A stretch of 64,000 nt of DNA from Pseudomonas sp. LS.1a (GCF_022533585.1 NZ_CP092827.1:3512001-3576000), one strand, 5' to 3'. Positions 25,600-35,000 are shown, counted from the first letter of the stretch. The notes: generated from the sequence alone by a model not told the origin. Numbers and translations: made by a program.

Positions 25600-26775
25600 C
25601 TATGGCTCGTAAAACAAGGCATCCAGCATAGCGGCCCTGGCATTCCAAGCCTTTAAAGCTTGACCTGAAGGTGGCGGTGCGGACCTCCACCACGGCGCAT
25701 CCAGGATGCGCTCTACAACCTCATCCCAGTATCGCATGTAGTCCAGTTGGTCAGGCCGCACCAACCCGACATCTTTGGCCAGTCGTTTTCGGTTGGCACT
25801 GTCGACGCACAGAAACTGATCAGGTCGTTTCATGCACAGTAGACGTGTAGCCGTTGCTATACCATCCCGGCCGTCAGGGAAAGCGCTGCAATATTCTTCG
25901 ATGAATCTGCTGTATTGCGACTTTGTGACTGTCCCTTGCACAGGGATGTGCTCCAACGCTCTTGAAAATGGCTCAGGCCTTTCAATCACCACGTTCTTGT
26001 AGACGCCTGCGCCCTGCATCGAACCAAACCAACCGGCAGAAGCGATGACTTGATTTGGCAGGCCCGCGATTGCTCTTCGCGTCTGCCCATCAAGATCTTG
26101 AAAGGTTGGAGCGCGGGCGAAAGCCGCCTGTATCTCGTCTAGAAACGCCAAGCGCTCCTTGAGGCCTTGCTTGTCCGTCCTGAGCAGCATCAAATAGCTA
26201 GCCCAGTCCAACGTCATGACGCTGGAGTCGACTGCTGCTTTGCCAGAGGGCCGCTCCCCATAAAGGTCCATCAGCTTGTCAAGCTGGGGCTTCCTCGCTT
26301 CTCGAATGGCTTGATATCGTTTTGCATCGTCTTTTGAAACAACACGTGCGTATTGGCCATATCCATTGACCAGTTTCTGAATTTCCTCGACAGCCAAGCC
26401 ATCCCGATGGGTTATGAGTGTGCAGAGTTCGGTGTTTTTGCCCAGTGCGCCTGCAGTCAGGTTCGCACTGCCAATAATGGCTTCCCAGCTGCCATCGCTC
26501 TGGAAGAGAAAGACCTTAGGGTGGAAAACGCCATTTGGCTGCATGACGAACTTGACCTGTTCGGAGCCGGCAAAATCCATCAGTACTTTGGCGTCTGTCT
26601 GATAGAAATGTATACCGATGACTGCGCTGCTAATTTTCACCTTGTTTCGGAACAAGGCTTCATAGACGGCGGTGTTCGCTGATGCCCAGGCGACGCCGAA
26701 AGAAATAGTGCTGTGGGTTTCGATGAGCCGTTTGAGATGCGCTTCCAGCGCTTTTGCGGTACTGATGAGTTCCAT
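25600..26775 (-). CDS. PLD-like nuclease-domain protein (single HKD motif)
   Basis: 391 residues from the ATG at 26775 (GGAAG just before it); upstream in-frame residues look non-family. Residues ~85-115 hold FHPKVFLFQSDGSWEAIIGSANLT, an HxK(x)n G-S-A-N phospholipase-D motif. Only one copy is present, so the active enzyme would be a dimer, as in BfiI- and Nuc-type nucleases. The rest (~150-391) is an all-helical domain I do not recognise, ending with 'LLCMKRPDQFLCVDSANRKRLAKDVGL'. Probably a solitary DNA-acting defence or repair protein; this role is inference. Confidence 0.75.
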   Translation of the reverse strand: MELISTAKALEAHLKRLIETHSTISFGVAWASANTAVYEALFRNKVKISSAVIGIHFYQTDAKVLMDFAGSEQVKFVMQPNGVFHPKVFLFQSDGSWEAIIGSANLTAGALGKNTELCTLITHRDGLAVEEIQKLVNGYGQYARVVSKDDAKRYQAIREARKPQLDKLMDLYGERPSGKAAVDSSVMTLDWASYLMLLRTDKQGLKERLAFLDEIQAAFARAPTFQDLDGQTRRAIAGLPNQVIASAGWFGSMQGAGVYKNVVIERPEPFSRALEHIPVQGTVTKSQYSRFIEEYCSAFPDGRDGIATATRLLCMKRPDQFLCVDSANRKRLAKDVGLVRPDQLDYMRYWDEVVERILDAPWWRSAPPPSGQALKAWNARAAMLDALFYEP

Positions 26776-26895
26776 GGCTTCCAAGGGGGGGTGGGGGTTG
26801 TCGATGGGTCTATAAGACTTTGAAAACGAGCTTACCCTTACTGAATAGCATATGGCCACTACTGATAGTTTAAATCAAACGCCGTGACCGCAAGG

Positions 26896-26959
26896 ACGTA
26901 GGGACGTAGGGACGTAGGGACGTAGGGACGTAGGGACGTAGGGACGTAGGGACGTAGGG
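26896..26959. repeat. 8-bp tandem repeat, eight copies (acgtaggg)
   Basis: Eight perfect head-to-tail copies of acgtaggg in the divergent region between the nuclease gene (start 26775) and hxsD (start 27128). As the unit is not a multiple of 3 and lies in a promoter region, copy-number change could alter spacing of regulatory elements rather than a reading frame. Confidence 0.97.
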
Positions 26960-27127
26960 AGCAGGCGACTGGCTCCCTCGACAAAGCAACAAGAAACTTC
27001 ACGTCAACAGCCAAGTCAGCACTTCATGCATGTCAAATGTGAGAAAATGTAAAAAATCATGATGGCACAATGCCTCAATAACAGGCAAAATCCATACGTT
27101 TCCAATGGGTATGAAGGACCGGTTTCG

Positions 27128-27427
27128 ATGACATGGCCAGTCACGCTGACACTCGACAGCGCAGCCTATCCCCTCTGCGTGGTACAGCGAGCCGCTTACG
27201 CGCTGGCCGACACCGTCGCGATCCAGATTAGGATCGACGCCGACCAAATTAGCCTCATAGCCCTGCCCGCTGAAGCGAAACTGACGCTATCCCTGGAGCA
27301 AGCCCATTCGCTGATCCTCCAGCATCTGAACGACTTTGCCCTGCGCGACCACATCAACCGCGAAACCGCAGGGTTGCGCGAAATGCTGGCCCGAGCTGCG
27401 CTCGCTGGATGTGGGATTTCGCAGTGA
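27128..27427 (+). CDS. hxsD: His-Xaa-Ser system protein HxsD
   Basis: 99 residues from the ATG at 27128 (AAGGA eight nt upstream). HxsD proteins carry a conserved L-L-N-D-Y-x-L-R-E motif near the C-terminus; here it appears as HLNDFALRDHI near residue 66. It is the small first gene of the hxsDBCA cassette, probably a peptide-recognition or scaffold partner for the two radical-SAM enzymes. Its fold and role are unproven. The end overlaps hxsB. Confidence 0.88.
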   Translation: MTWPVTLTLDSAAYPLCVVQRAAYALADTVAIQIRIDADQISLIALPAEAKLTLSLEQAHSLILQHLNDFALRDHINRETAGLREMLARAALAGCGISQ

Positions 27428-28911
27428 CACTGATTGCAACCGATGCCAACAGCTACCGCCTGCTGCCCTTTCGCTTCATGCGCATGAACACGGGGCATGA
27501 CCGTGACATTCTGCTCACCTCTGATACAGGCGAGTACCTGCACGTGAACGACGCGCAGTTGCGGGCCCTCAGTTACTTCAGCGTTGAGCCAGGCACACCG
27601 TTCTACAAAGACTTGCTGGCTCGGCACTTCATCTACGAGCCAGGCCGTCACGATCCGTTCCCGGAAATGGCTGCGCAGTATCGCAGCCGCAAAGACTTCT
27701 TGTTCCAGGGCCCTGCGCTGCACTTGTTTGTTGTAACACTGCGCTGCAATCACACCTGCCAGTACTGCCAGGTGTCGCGCGCCCCGCTGGGCGGCTCCGG
27801 CCACGACCTGTCGGAAACGGACGCATTAGCCGCAGTTGATCGCTTGTTCGAATCGAACGCTCCCGCCCTGACGGTGGAGTTTCAGGGCGGCGAGCCGCTT
27901 CTGGCCTTCGAGCGTGTGCGCCAGATTGTCGAGTGGGTGACTGAACGAAACGTGGTCGAACAGCGGGATATCCAATTCGTCATTACCACTACCCTGCACC
28001 ATCTGACGGACGAAATACTCGACTTCGCAAACCAGCATCGAATCCAGTTCTCGACATCGCTCGATGGGCCCGCCCCCTTGCACAATGCCAACCGCCCAAC
28101 ACCGTCACGAGATTCGTACGAGCGTACCGTGAAAGGCATACAGCGGGTGCGTGAACGCCTTGGGCACGACGCGGTCTCCGCCCTGACCACGCTGACCTCA
28201 AGAAGCCTTGAACAGCCTGAAGCGATCATCGACGAGTATGTAAACCAGGGCTTCTCCAGCATTTCTCTTCGGCCGCTGAGCCCTTACGGGTTTGCCACCA
28301 AGAGTGCGCATCGCCTTGATTACCCGATTGAGCGATACCTGGAGTTCTACAAGAAGGCACTGGCCTATCTGTTAGATATCAACCAGCAAGGCGTGTTCTT
28401 GTCGGAAAGCTATACGAGCCTGCTGTTGAAGAACATCTTGACGCCCTTCTCTTCCGGCTATGTAGACCTGCGCTCCCCCGCCGGCGCCGGCTCTGCGGCG
28501 CTGGTTTACAACTATGACGGTTATGTCTACCCGTCGGACGAAGCCCGGATGTTACTGGAGATGGGCGAAGACGGTTTGAGGCTAGGCACAGTCCATCAAC
28601 CCCTGCCAGAACTCCTGGCTTCGCCCGTCATGGAAGCGTTGCTTGCCAGCGGAGTTGCCGAAGCACTGCCCGGCTGCTCGGACTGCGCGCTGGTCCCTTA
28701 CTGTGGTGCAGACCCGATCGAACACTATGCCCGCCAAGGCGACCCGATCGGGCATAGGGTATTCAGCAGCTTCTGCAAGAAGAACATGGGTCTGCTGAAG
28801 CACTTGTTTGGCTTGCTTCGCGACGGTGACGACAACTTACAACGGGTACTGCTGTCCTGGTTGAACAGGCGCTCCTACAGCGATGTTCGCTTCCCGGGCT
28901 ACAGGGGCTGA
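27409..28911 (+). CDS. hxsB: Radical-SAM maturase HxsB
   Basis: 500 residues from the ATG at 27409; a GTG at 27424 overlapping the hxsD stop as GTGA is an alternative, translationally coupled start. The [4Fe-4S] motif C-N-H-T-C-Q-Y-C is at 113-120. A C-terminal Cys-rich segment (GCSDCALVPYCGADP ... SSFCKK) is SPASM-like and would bind auxiliary clusters. The N-terminal ~100 residues are an HxsB-specific domain. It should modify the HxsA repeat region together with HxsC; the chemistry is unknown to me. Confidence 0.92.
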   Translation: MWDFAVTLIATDANSYRLLPFRFMRMNTGHDRDILLTSDTGEYLHVNDAQLRALSYFSVEPGTPFYKDLLARHFIYEPGRHDPFPEMAAQYRSRKDFLFQGPALHLFVVTLRCNHTCQYCQVSRAPLGGSGHDLSETDALAAVDRLFESNAPALTVEFQGGEPLLAFERVRQIVEWVTERNVVEQRDIQFVITTTLHHLTDEILDFANQHRIQFSTSLDGPAPLHNANRPTPSRDSYERTVKGIQRVRERLGHDAVSALTTLTSRSLEQPEAIIDEYVNQGFSSISLRPLSPYGFATKSAHRLDYPIERYLEFYKKALAYLLDINQQGVFLSESYTSLLLKNILTPFSSGYVDLRSPAGAGSAALVYNYDGYVYPSDEARMLLEMGEDGLRLGTVHQPLPELLASPVMEALLASGVAEALPGCSDCALVPYCGADPIEHYARQGDPIGHRVFSSFCKKNMGLLKHLFGLLRDGDDNLQRVLLSWLNRRSYSDVRFPGYRG

Positions 28912-28916
28912 AGACG

Positions 28917-30146
28917 ATGCTGCGCAAAGATACCCATTTCGAAATTCATCACTTGAATGAGCCAAAGCTGCTCAAGGTCATCACACTGGATGAGTTCATC
29001 GAGCAGGGCCTGGCTGTGTGTGCCGGAAGCGCTGTATTCAGTGATCTGCTGCTTTGGCTGCCAAACAACGAACTGCAACGAAGCCCGCACCTGCGTTCAT
29101 TGCCGGTAGGCGGCATCCTGACCCCGGAACCACTGACTGAGCACATCGAGAACGAGAGACTGCACCTGCATTCTCCAAAAGATGCGGATGTCGTGCAGCC
29201 GGGTGATGTCATTGCCATCACGCCAGGCAACACCTTGGTAAGAGTGCTTTACCGTCGCGGTTCAGACAGCAACCTGCTGTTCATGACGGACCGTTGCAAC
29301 AGCCTATGCCTTATGTGCTCACAGCCGCCAAAAGATATTGATGACCGCTGGCACATCGAGGAAAACCTTCGGCTCATAGATTTGATGGACGCGGGCGAGG
29401 AAAATCTTGGCATCAGCGGCGGAGAACCAACGCTCTATCGCGATGGTCTGCTGGAGATTCTGGCCAAGTGCAAAGCCGTTTTGCCGCAAAAGTCCGTACA
29501 CGTGCTTAGCAATGGGCGCCTGTTCAAAGACCCAAGCTGGATCGCAGCATTGAATGCCCTTGGCCACCCTCAGCTGAGCTGGGGTATTCCACTGTATGCC
29601 GACAATGCTGAAGACCATGACCATGTGGTGCAGGCCCCTGGCGCCTTCAGCGAAACCCTGCATGGCCTTTATAACCTCGCCCGCGCCGACCAGATCATCG
29701 AGATTCGCGTCGTGCTCAATCGCCTGACCACACCGCGCCTGCCCGAGCTAGCCCACTACGTATTCAGGAACCTGCCGTTCGTACGGCATGTTGCGCTGAT
29801 GGGTATCGAAAGTACGGGCCTCGCCAGGAAGCACTACGAAGAACTGTGGGTTGACCCGCTGGACTATCAGGAATCATTGAGCCAAGCCGTGTACTTCCTG
29901 TTCAACCGCGGGATGCCGGTTTCGATCTATAACCTGCCCCTGTGCTTGATCCCGGCTCATCTCTCGCGCTTCGCCCGCCAGAGCATTTCGGACTGGAAGA
30001 ACCTGTTCATCGATGCCTGCCAGCAATGCGCTGCGGTTCAGCATTGCTCAGGCTTCTTCAAATCCCACACCGACCGCTGGCAGAGCCGCGGCGTACAACC
30101 ACTATCGACCGAGGCCTTTAGCGCCTTTGCAAGGAGTGCGCAGTGA
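28917..30146 (+). CDS. hxsC: Radical-SAM maturase HxsC
   Basis: 409 residues, five nt after hxsB. The radical-SAM cysteines are C-N-S-L-C-L-M-C (127-134) and 'NLGISGGEPTLY' is the SAM-binding GGE motif. The C-terminus has CQQCAAVQHCSGFF, a shorter auxiliary-cluster-like set. The ~120-residue N-terminal extension is typical of HxsC. It pairs with HxsB; two different radical-SAM enzymes acting on one substrate is the hallmark of this system. It overlaps hxsA by 4 nt (ATGA). Confidence 0.92.
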   Translation: MLRKDTHFEIHHLNEPKLLKVITLDEFIEQGLAVCAGSAVFSDLLLWLPNNELQRSPHLRSLPVGGILTPEPLTEHIENERLHLHSPKDADVVQPGDVIAITPGNTLVRVLYRRGSDSNLLFMTDRCNSLCLMCSQPPKDIDDRWHIEENLRLIDLMDAGEENLGISGGEPTLYRDGLLEILAKCKAVLPQKSVHVLSNGRLFKDPSWIAALNALGHPQLSWGIPLYADNAEDHDHVVQAPGAFSETLHGLYNLARADQIIEIRVVLNRLTTPRLPELAHYVFRNLPFVRHVALMGIESTGLARKHYEELWVDPLDYQESLSQAVYFLFNRGMPVSIYNLPLCLIPAHLSRFARQSISDWKNLFIDACQQCAAVQHCSGFFKSHTDRWQSRGVQPLSTEAFSAFARSAQ

Positions 30147-30751
30147 AATTGCTTGACCGCTGGAAAGTCCTGATCAGTGGGATCACCCTGCTGCCGATGG
30201 CAGGTACCACCTTGGCACAGGCGGTCCATATGCCGCTTGCTGATGCCAGCTGGCAGCCGAACGACAAACTACAGCCCCCAGTCTTTGCCGATACGCTCAA
30301 CGCGCCAGACGCAGTGAACATCTATGCGGCACATCGCTCGCATAGTTCACATCGGTCCCACAGCTCGCATAGTTCCCACTACAGCGGCTCGGGCGGCTAT
30401 AGCGCACCACGCTACTACAGCCCGCCCACAACCAGCACGCGGAACTACAGCGCGCCAAGTACATCGAGCAGTACCTCGAGTAGCAATAGCCTTTATCAGT
30501 CGTCTGGTACATCGACCGGGACGAGTTCGACGACTTCAAAAGCACGAGCAACCAACGAGCAGAAGAGCAACCTGGTCGCTCGCGTGCAGACCGCCCTGAC
30601 GGTACGCCAGTATTACCAAGGCCCCATTGATGGGGTGTTGGGCAAGGCGACACGTGGTGCGTTGATGGCCTTCCAGATGGACAGTGCGCTGACCGTGAAT
30701 GGCAGGATGGATACGCCAACGTTGAATGCGCTGGGGATCAAGATTCCATAA
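30143..30751 (+). CDS. hxsA: His-Xaa-Ser repeat protein HxsA (probable modified substrate)
   Basis: 202 residues. Residues 1-27 are a Sec signal peptide (MKLLDRWKVLISGITLLPMAG...AQA), so the product is periplasmic. Residues 64-81 are six tandem H-x-S triplets (HRS HSS HRS HSS HSS HYS), the presumed modification site. Residues ~82-135 are a Ser/Tyr/Pro-rich linker, and ~145-202 a peptidoglycan-binding domain (NLVARVQTALTVRQYYQGPIDGVLGKATRGALMAFQ). The modified repeat would therefore be displayed at the cell wall. Translationally coupled to hxsC. Confidence 0.93.
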   Translation: MKLLDRWKVLISGITLLPMAGTTLAQAVHMPLADASWQPNDKLQPPVFADTLNAPDAVNIYAAHRSHSSHRSHSSHSSHYSGSGGYSAPRYYSPPTTSTRNYSAPSTSSSTSSSNSLYQSSGTSTGTSSTTSKARATNEQKSNLVARVQTALTVRQYYQGPIDGVLGKATRGALMAFQMDSALTVNGRMDTPTLNALGIKIP

Positions 30752-30773
30752 GTCGCCCCCGGCTAGAACAGAG

Positions 30774-31529
30774 ATGACAGTTCCTCAACATCCCGTTCGA
30801 TTCGCACCTTGGGTGGGCGCCCGATATACAGAGGGCGTCCACGGCTTGCGCATGCTTTTGGTGTGCGAATCGCACTATGGGCAAAAGGAACATGAGCGGC
30901 CAACCGTTACACCGGAAATCATAAAAGCTCTCGCTCTGGGGCAAGCTCATCCCTTGGCCACTGCCAAACCAGGTAAACACGCGCATTTTACCAAGATCAG
31001 GACTGCGGTCACGAAGGCCAGGCCCGATGGCGCCAGTTTGGATACGCAAGGGTTTTGGCAGTGCATCGCTTACTACAATTACCTGCAGGAGTTCGTAAGT
31101 GCCTGTCGCAAAGCCCCACCCAAAAGCGCCTGGGGGCGGAGCGAATCTGCCTTTTCTGAAGTGGTGAGCGTGCTGGCGCCGGATTTGATTGTCTGTTTCA
31201 GCAAACGCAACGGAAAAAAAGTCCGTTCGCTATCGAAGGGCACACCGGTGGCGGTGGTTAACCATCCCTCATCACGGTTTGCCTATCACAGAGCAAAGCC
31301 AGCCATCGCCAAAGGGATCGAGGAAGCTCTTGCACGAGGCTTGCACGTCTCTGAGTTTTCAAGTAGCCCCACCTATGACATCTGGTGCCGTGCCACGGCT
31401 TCTGCATTACCAACACCGCTAGCCAATCTTTCCCCGCCCCATATCGATGAGCTTCGACAGGCACGTATGAAGGCAATGAAAGCTCTCGATAACTATCATC
31501 GGCTTGTCCCTCCAAGCGGGATTGAGTAA
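30774..31529 (+). CDS. Uracil-DNA-glycosylase-like fold protein of unknown role
   Basis: 251 residues from the ATG at 30774. 'GLRMLLVCESHYGQ' followed later by 'APDLIVCFSKRNGKKV' and 'TPVAVVNHPSSRF' have the order of the UDG-superfamily uncharacterised proteins (strand-loop GESHY-like motif, then a C-terminal H-P-S motif). It starts 22 nt after hxsA but is not part of the known Hxs cassette. The gene at 35779 has the same general layout. The family call is tentative. Confidence 0.55.
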   Translation: MTVPQHPVRFAPWVGARYTEGVHGLRMLLVCESHYGQKEHERPTVTPEIIKALALGQAHPLATAKPGKHAHFTKIRTAVTKARPDGASLDTQGFWQCIAYYNYLQEFVSACRKAPPKSAWGRSESAFSEVVSVLAPDLIVCFSKRNGKKVRSLSKGTPVAVVNHPSSRFAYHRAKPAIAKGIEEALARGLHVSEFSSSPTYDIWCRATASALPTPLANLSPPHIDELRQARMKAMKALDNYHRLVPPSGIE

Positions 31530-31618
31530 GTAATTGAGCTGCAGCACTTGGCTGCGTGTAAAGCTGGCCCTTCCGTTGGATTGAACCTGGACGGATACAA
31601 CGCCTAGGGCCAGTAAAT

Positions 31619-31682
31619 GTCGAACCTAGCGGGAGGTTTTGTGACGAACGTACAGCGCAGCCGCTCCCCCGGAAAACTGCCG
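31619..31682 (-). pseudogene. Remnant of an NYN-protein gene 3' end
   Basis: On the minus strand this reads SGGAAALYVRHKTSR-stop, nearly the same as the SGGTAALYVRHKISR-stop end of the NYN gene at 33985. The ~62-nt DNA match is in the same orientation and ends abruptly. No intact gene extends from it. The two copies flank the glutaminase-GGDEF pair as direct repeats. Confidence 0.6.
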
Positions 31683-31772
31683 AAGAGTTCGGAGTCCACT
31701 CGTTTCACTCCGCACCGCTGGCTGCAACTTCACCCAGGAAGGCAGTTTGGTATGGGAGTTCTCGCCCGCCGA

Positions 31773-32681
31773 TCAGAACACCGACCACCCAATCCGTGAA
31801 CTGAGCAACTCAAGCGCCGCCATCCCAGCCAGGGAGTTACCCGCAGCATTCAACTCCGGCGACCACACGCACACCGTGAATTGCCCCGGCACGATCGCCA
31901 CAATCCCGCCCCCCACGCCACTCTTGCCCGGCAACCCCACCCTATAGGCGAAATTCCCTGCTTCGTCATACAACCCGCTGGTGGCCATGATCGAGTTCAC
32001 CTGCTGGGTCTGACGCCGGGTCAGAATCTGCTCACCACTGTGCTTGCAGAACCCATCGTTAGCCAGGAAGCAGAATGCCCGAGCCAGGTCCAGGCAATTC
32101 ATCTGCAGCGCGCAATAGCTGAAATAGCTACGCAGCACCGTCTCCACCTCGTTATGAAAGTTACCGAACGACTGCATCAGGTAAGCCATGGCCGCGTTGC
32201 GCGCGCGGAACTGATACTCCGAATCGGCAACGCGGGCATCAATGGAAATGTGCGGATTGCCCGACAGCCGCCGAACGAAATCGCGCATCGACAACGTGGG
32301 TGCCGCAAAGCGCGACTGGTTGATATCGCAGATCACCAACGCACCCGCATTGATAAACGGGTTGCGCGGCCGACCACGCTCGAACTCCAGCTGCACCAGC
32401 GAGTTGAACGGCTGACCGGAGGGTTCATGGCCAAGCCGCTCCCAAATGGCTTCCCCGGAGTGCCCAATCGCCTGAACCAGGCTGAACACCTTGGAAATAC
32501 TCTGCACCGAGAACGGCACCAGCGCGTCGCCTGCGCAGTAATAACTGCCATCGTTGCCATAGACTGCGATACCCAGCTGGTTCGCCGGCACATCGGCCAA
32601 CGCAGGAATGTAGTCAGCCACTTTGCCCTTGCCGATCAAGGGACGTACTTCTTCGAGAATCTCGTTCAACAGCGTTTGCAT
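31773..32681 (-). CDS. glsA: Glutaminase
   Basis: 302 residues from the ATG at 32681 (an upstream GTG-type start at 32705 adds only eight residues). This is the serine-dependent beta-lactamase-like glutaminase: S-x-x-K in '[14 protein letters not shown]', the N-P-x-I-N-A-G-A block ([14 protein letters not shown]) and '[17 protein letters not shown]'. It converts glutamine to glutamate and ammonia in the cytoplasm. The E. coli counterpart is YbaS/YneH. No operon partner; the next gene is divergent. Confidence 0.95.
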   Translation of the reverse strand: MQTLLNEILEEVRPLIGKGKVADYIPALADVPANQLGIAVYGNDGSYYCAGDALVPFSVQSISKVFSLVQAIGHSGEAIWERLGHEPSGQPFNSLVQLEFERGRPRNPFINAGALVICDINQSRFAAPTLSMRDFVRRLSGNPHISIDARVADSEYQFRARNAAMAYLMQSFGNFHNEVETVLRSYFSYCALQMNCLDLARAFCFLANDGFCKHSGEQILTRRQTQQVNSIMATSGLYDEAGNFAYRVGLPGKSGVGGGIVAIVPGQFTVCVWSPELNAAGNSLAGMAALELLSSRIGWSVF

Positions 32682-32894
32682 GGAAGGCCCTGTATCAGTC
32701 CCCAAGACGACGGCTAAGGGGTAGCATTCTTGACGAAGCTTGAGCGGAAGAAATCACACACTCGGCAAGAAATGCCCGGCCAATCCTGTAACCCGTGGCT
32801 TCTCGCCATCACCTATGCTGTGCTTGCTTTGACAGATAGAGTACATGCACCCGTCAGGTGCAGAAGCAACTAACCAAGGACTGGAGAACCAAGG

Positions 32895-33932
32895 ATGCCC
32901 GCTTGCCCTTTTCCCGCTGACGAAGCGCTTCGCCAGCGCACGCTCGATGACATGAACCTGGTCGATACGCCAGCCGAGCTTTACCTCGATACCCTGGTGC
33001 GGCTCACCCAGGACCTGGCTCATGTGGATACTGTGCTTATCAGCCTCATCGACCAGGACCGACAGTGGTTCAAGGCCCGCATAGGGCTTGAGGCAAGCGA
33101 GACGACGCGCAGTATTTCCTTCTGCGGCTACGCCATTCTCGGCGAGGATACCCTGATGGTGCCCGACGCCACGTGCGACGGGCGATTCGTCGATAACCCG
33201 CTCGTGCTGAACGCGCCCTATATCCGCTTCTACGCCGGCCACCCCCTGCGCGCCGGGAACGGTAAAGCCATCGGTACGCTGTGCATGTTCGACCCGCGCC
33301 CCCGCGTGCTCAGCGAGGCTCAGCAAGCGAACTTCAGGGACCTGGCCACACTCGCCGAGGGGTATCTGCAGCTGCGCACCTTGGCACAGGTGAACCGCGA
33401 TCTGCGGCTTGAAATGGATCGCGAGCAGCGCAAGGCCCTGCTCGACCCTTTGACGCAACTGTGGAACCGCGGCGCGCTGACGGCGTTTGAAGACCATGAA
33501 CGGCGATTGGCAGAGGTGAACGGCTTACAACTGGGTGCGGTTTATGCCGACCTGGATCACTTCAAGGCCATCAATGACAAGTACGGCCATGGCGGCGGCG
33601 ACAAGGTGCTCTGCGAGTCTGCCCGGCGCCTGCGTGCAGCACTTCGCCCTGATGACCTGCTGGTGCGCCATGGGGGTGAGGAGTTCGTCGCTATTTTGCA
33701 GGTTAAGGACAGCGAAGAGCTGACGCGGATTGCTGAGCGGATTCGCGAACAGGTGGGTGCCGGACCGATGCAATTGCCCGGTGGTCAACTGAAGGTGAGC
33801 GTGAGCGTAGGGTGCACCCTGTTTGCCAAGGGTGAAACGCTGGATGACGCACTGGAGCGCGCTGACAAGGGGCTTTATGACGCCAAGCAGAATGGACGAA
33901 ACCGGGTTGTGTATGTAGCGCCGTCACTCTGA
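32895..33932 (+). CDS. GAF-GGDEF diguanylate cyclase
   Basis: 345 residues. Residues ~20-155 form a GAF-type sensor (LVRLTQDLAHVDTVLISLIDQDRQWFKARIGLEASETTRSISFCGYAI). Residues ~175-340 form a GGDEF domain with active-site HGGEEF and, five residues earlier, the R-P-D-D inhibitory I-site (RxxD) that binds product c-di-GMP. It should be an active cyclase with feedback inhibition. No EAL domain and no membrane helix. Confidence 0.94.
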   Translation: MPACPFPADEALRQRTLDDMNLVDTPAELYLDTLVRLTQDLAHVDTVLISLIDQDRQWFKARIGLEASETTRSISFCGYAILGEDTLMVPDATCDGRFVDNPLVLNAPYIRFYAGHPLRAGNGKAIGTLCMFDPRPRVLSEAQQANFRDLATLAEGYLQLRTLAQVNRDLRLEMDREQRKALLDPLTQLWNRGALTAFEDHERRLAEVNGLQLGAVYADLDHFKAINDKYGHGGGDKVLCESARRLRAALRPDDLLVRHGGEEFVAILQVKDSEELTRIAERIREQVGAGPMQLPGGQLKVSVSVGCTLFAKGETLDDALERADKGLYDAKQNGRNRVVYVAPSL

Positions 33933-33984
33933 GCCGAGCACGATCAGGGCTGTACGGCATTTCTTCTTGCACATCAGCCCGAAC

Positions 33985-34779
33985 CTAACGGGAGATTTTG
34001 TGGCGAACGTAAAGCGCAGCCGTGCCCCCGGAAACCGGCCGTGCCTGCAACTCGAATACATGTGGATGGCCCTTGATCAAATCGCTCAGCTTCTTGAAAC
34101 CATGCGTGCGCGAATCGAACTCAGGTCGAAGCTTGGTCATGTTGGCGCCCAACGCCCCCAGGTTCGCCCAGCCCTCCTCGTCAGCGAGATCGTCCAGAAT
34201 CTTGCTGATAAAGCTAACTGGAGCTTTGGGCTTTTTACGAGCGACTACTTCTGTGTTCGGCTTACCGGTCCCTGCAGTAGCATCAACCTCCCCTGCCACT
34301 TCCTCGCTGGCAGAAGGCAAAACCTCCTCCCGCAAAAGCTCGGTGTAGATAAACTTGTCGCAGGCAGCCACGAATGGTTTCGGTGTTTTTTCCTCCCCAA
34401 ACCCATAAACAGTCAGACCTTCCTCACGCATGCGCGAAGCTAGCCGAGTGAAGTCGCTGTCGCTCGAAACCAGGCAAAAACCATCAAAGCGCCGGGTGTA
34501 GAGCAGGTCCATCGCATCGATGATCAACGAGCTGTCGGTTGCGTTCTTCCCTTTTGTGTAGGCGAATTGCTGTATGGGTTGAATGGAGTAATCGAGAAGA
34601 ACCTTTTTCCAGCCACCCAGTTGGGGGCCGGTCCAGTCGCCATAGATACGTTTCACGCTCGCCACACCGTACTTGGCAATTTCCTCGAACAGCCCCTCAA
34701 CGATGGCGGCCGGGGCATTGTCGGCATCAATCAGTACAGCGAGGTGCTTCTGTGAGTGGTTCACGCTGTAAGTGGCCAT
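33985..34779 (-). CDS. NYN-domain RNase-like protein with C-terminal OST-HTH
   Basis: 264 residues from the ATG at 34779 (AAGGACGG upstream). Residues ~8-150 are an NYN (PIN-like) nuclease: LAVLIDADNAP, KGKNATDSSLIIDAMDLLYT and 'GFCLVSSDSDFTRLASRMREEG', carrying the acidic metal-binding residues. The last ~80 residues (FISKILDDLADEEGWANLGALG...) match the OST-HTH/LOTUS RNA-binding domain seen in this family. Likely an RNA-processing or defence nuclease. A partial copy of its 3' end lies at 31.6 kb. Confidence 0.9.
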   Translation of the reverse strand: MATYSVNHSQKHLAVLIDADNAPAAIVEGLFEEIAKYGVASVKRIYGDWTGPQLGGWKKVLLDYSIQPIQQFAYTKGKNATDSSLIIDAMDLLYTRRFDGFCLVSSDSDFTRLASRMREEGLTVYGFGEEKTPKPFVAACDKFIYTELLREEVLPSASEEVAGEVDATAGTGKPNTEVVARKKPKAPVSFISKILDDLADEEGWANLGALGANMTKLRPEFDSRTHGFKKLSDLIKGHPHVFELQARPVSGGTAALYVRHKISR

Positions 34780-35000
34780 GATCCGTCCTTGAAAAGAATC
34801 AACCATATCGTCAACGGTTCCAGAAATCTCCCCCTTTTCAATATCCAATCGGATCGGCTTGCGGGGGCTTCTGAGCCTGTATTCCCTGGCACGGTCACCG
34901 GTAATCCATCCGGCAGCTGCACAGTGAAGAAAAATCGGCGGAAAAACAGCCACAGACCAATCGCGTTCTTGACTGTTAAAGGGTTTGGGGTTAACGCGCT

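Noticed and set aside
26896..26959. Possible CRISPR array
   Set aside because: Unit is 8 bp with no spacers; it is a simple tandem repeat.
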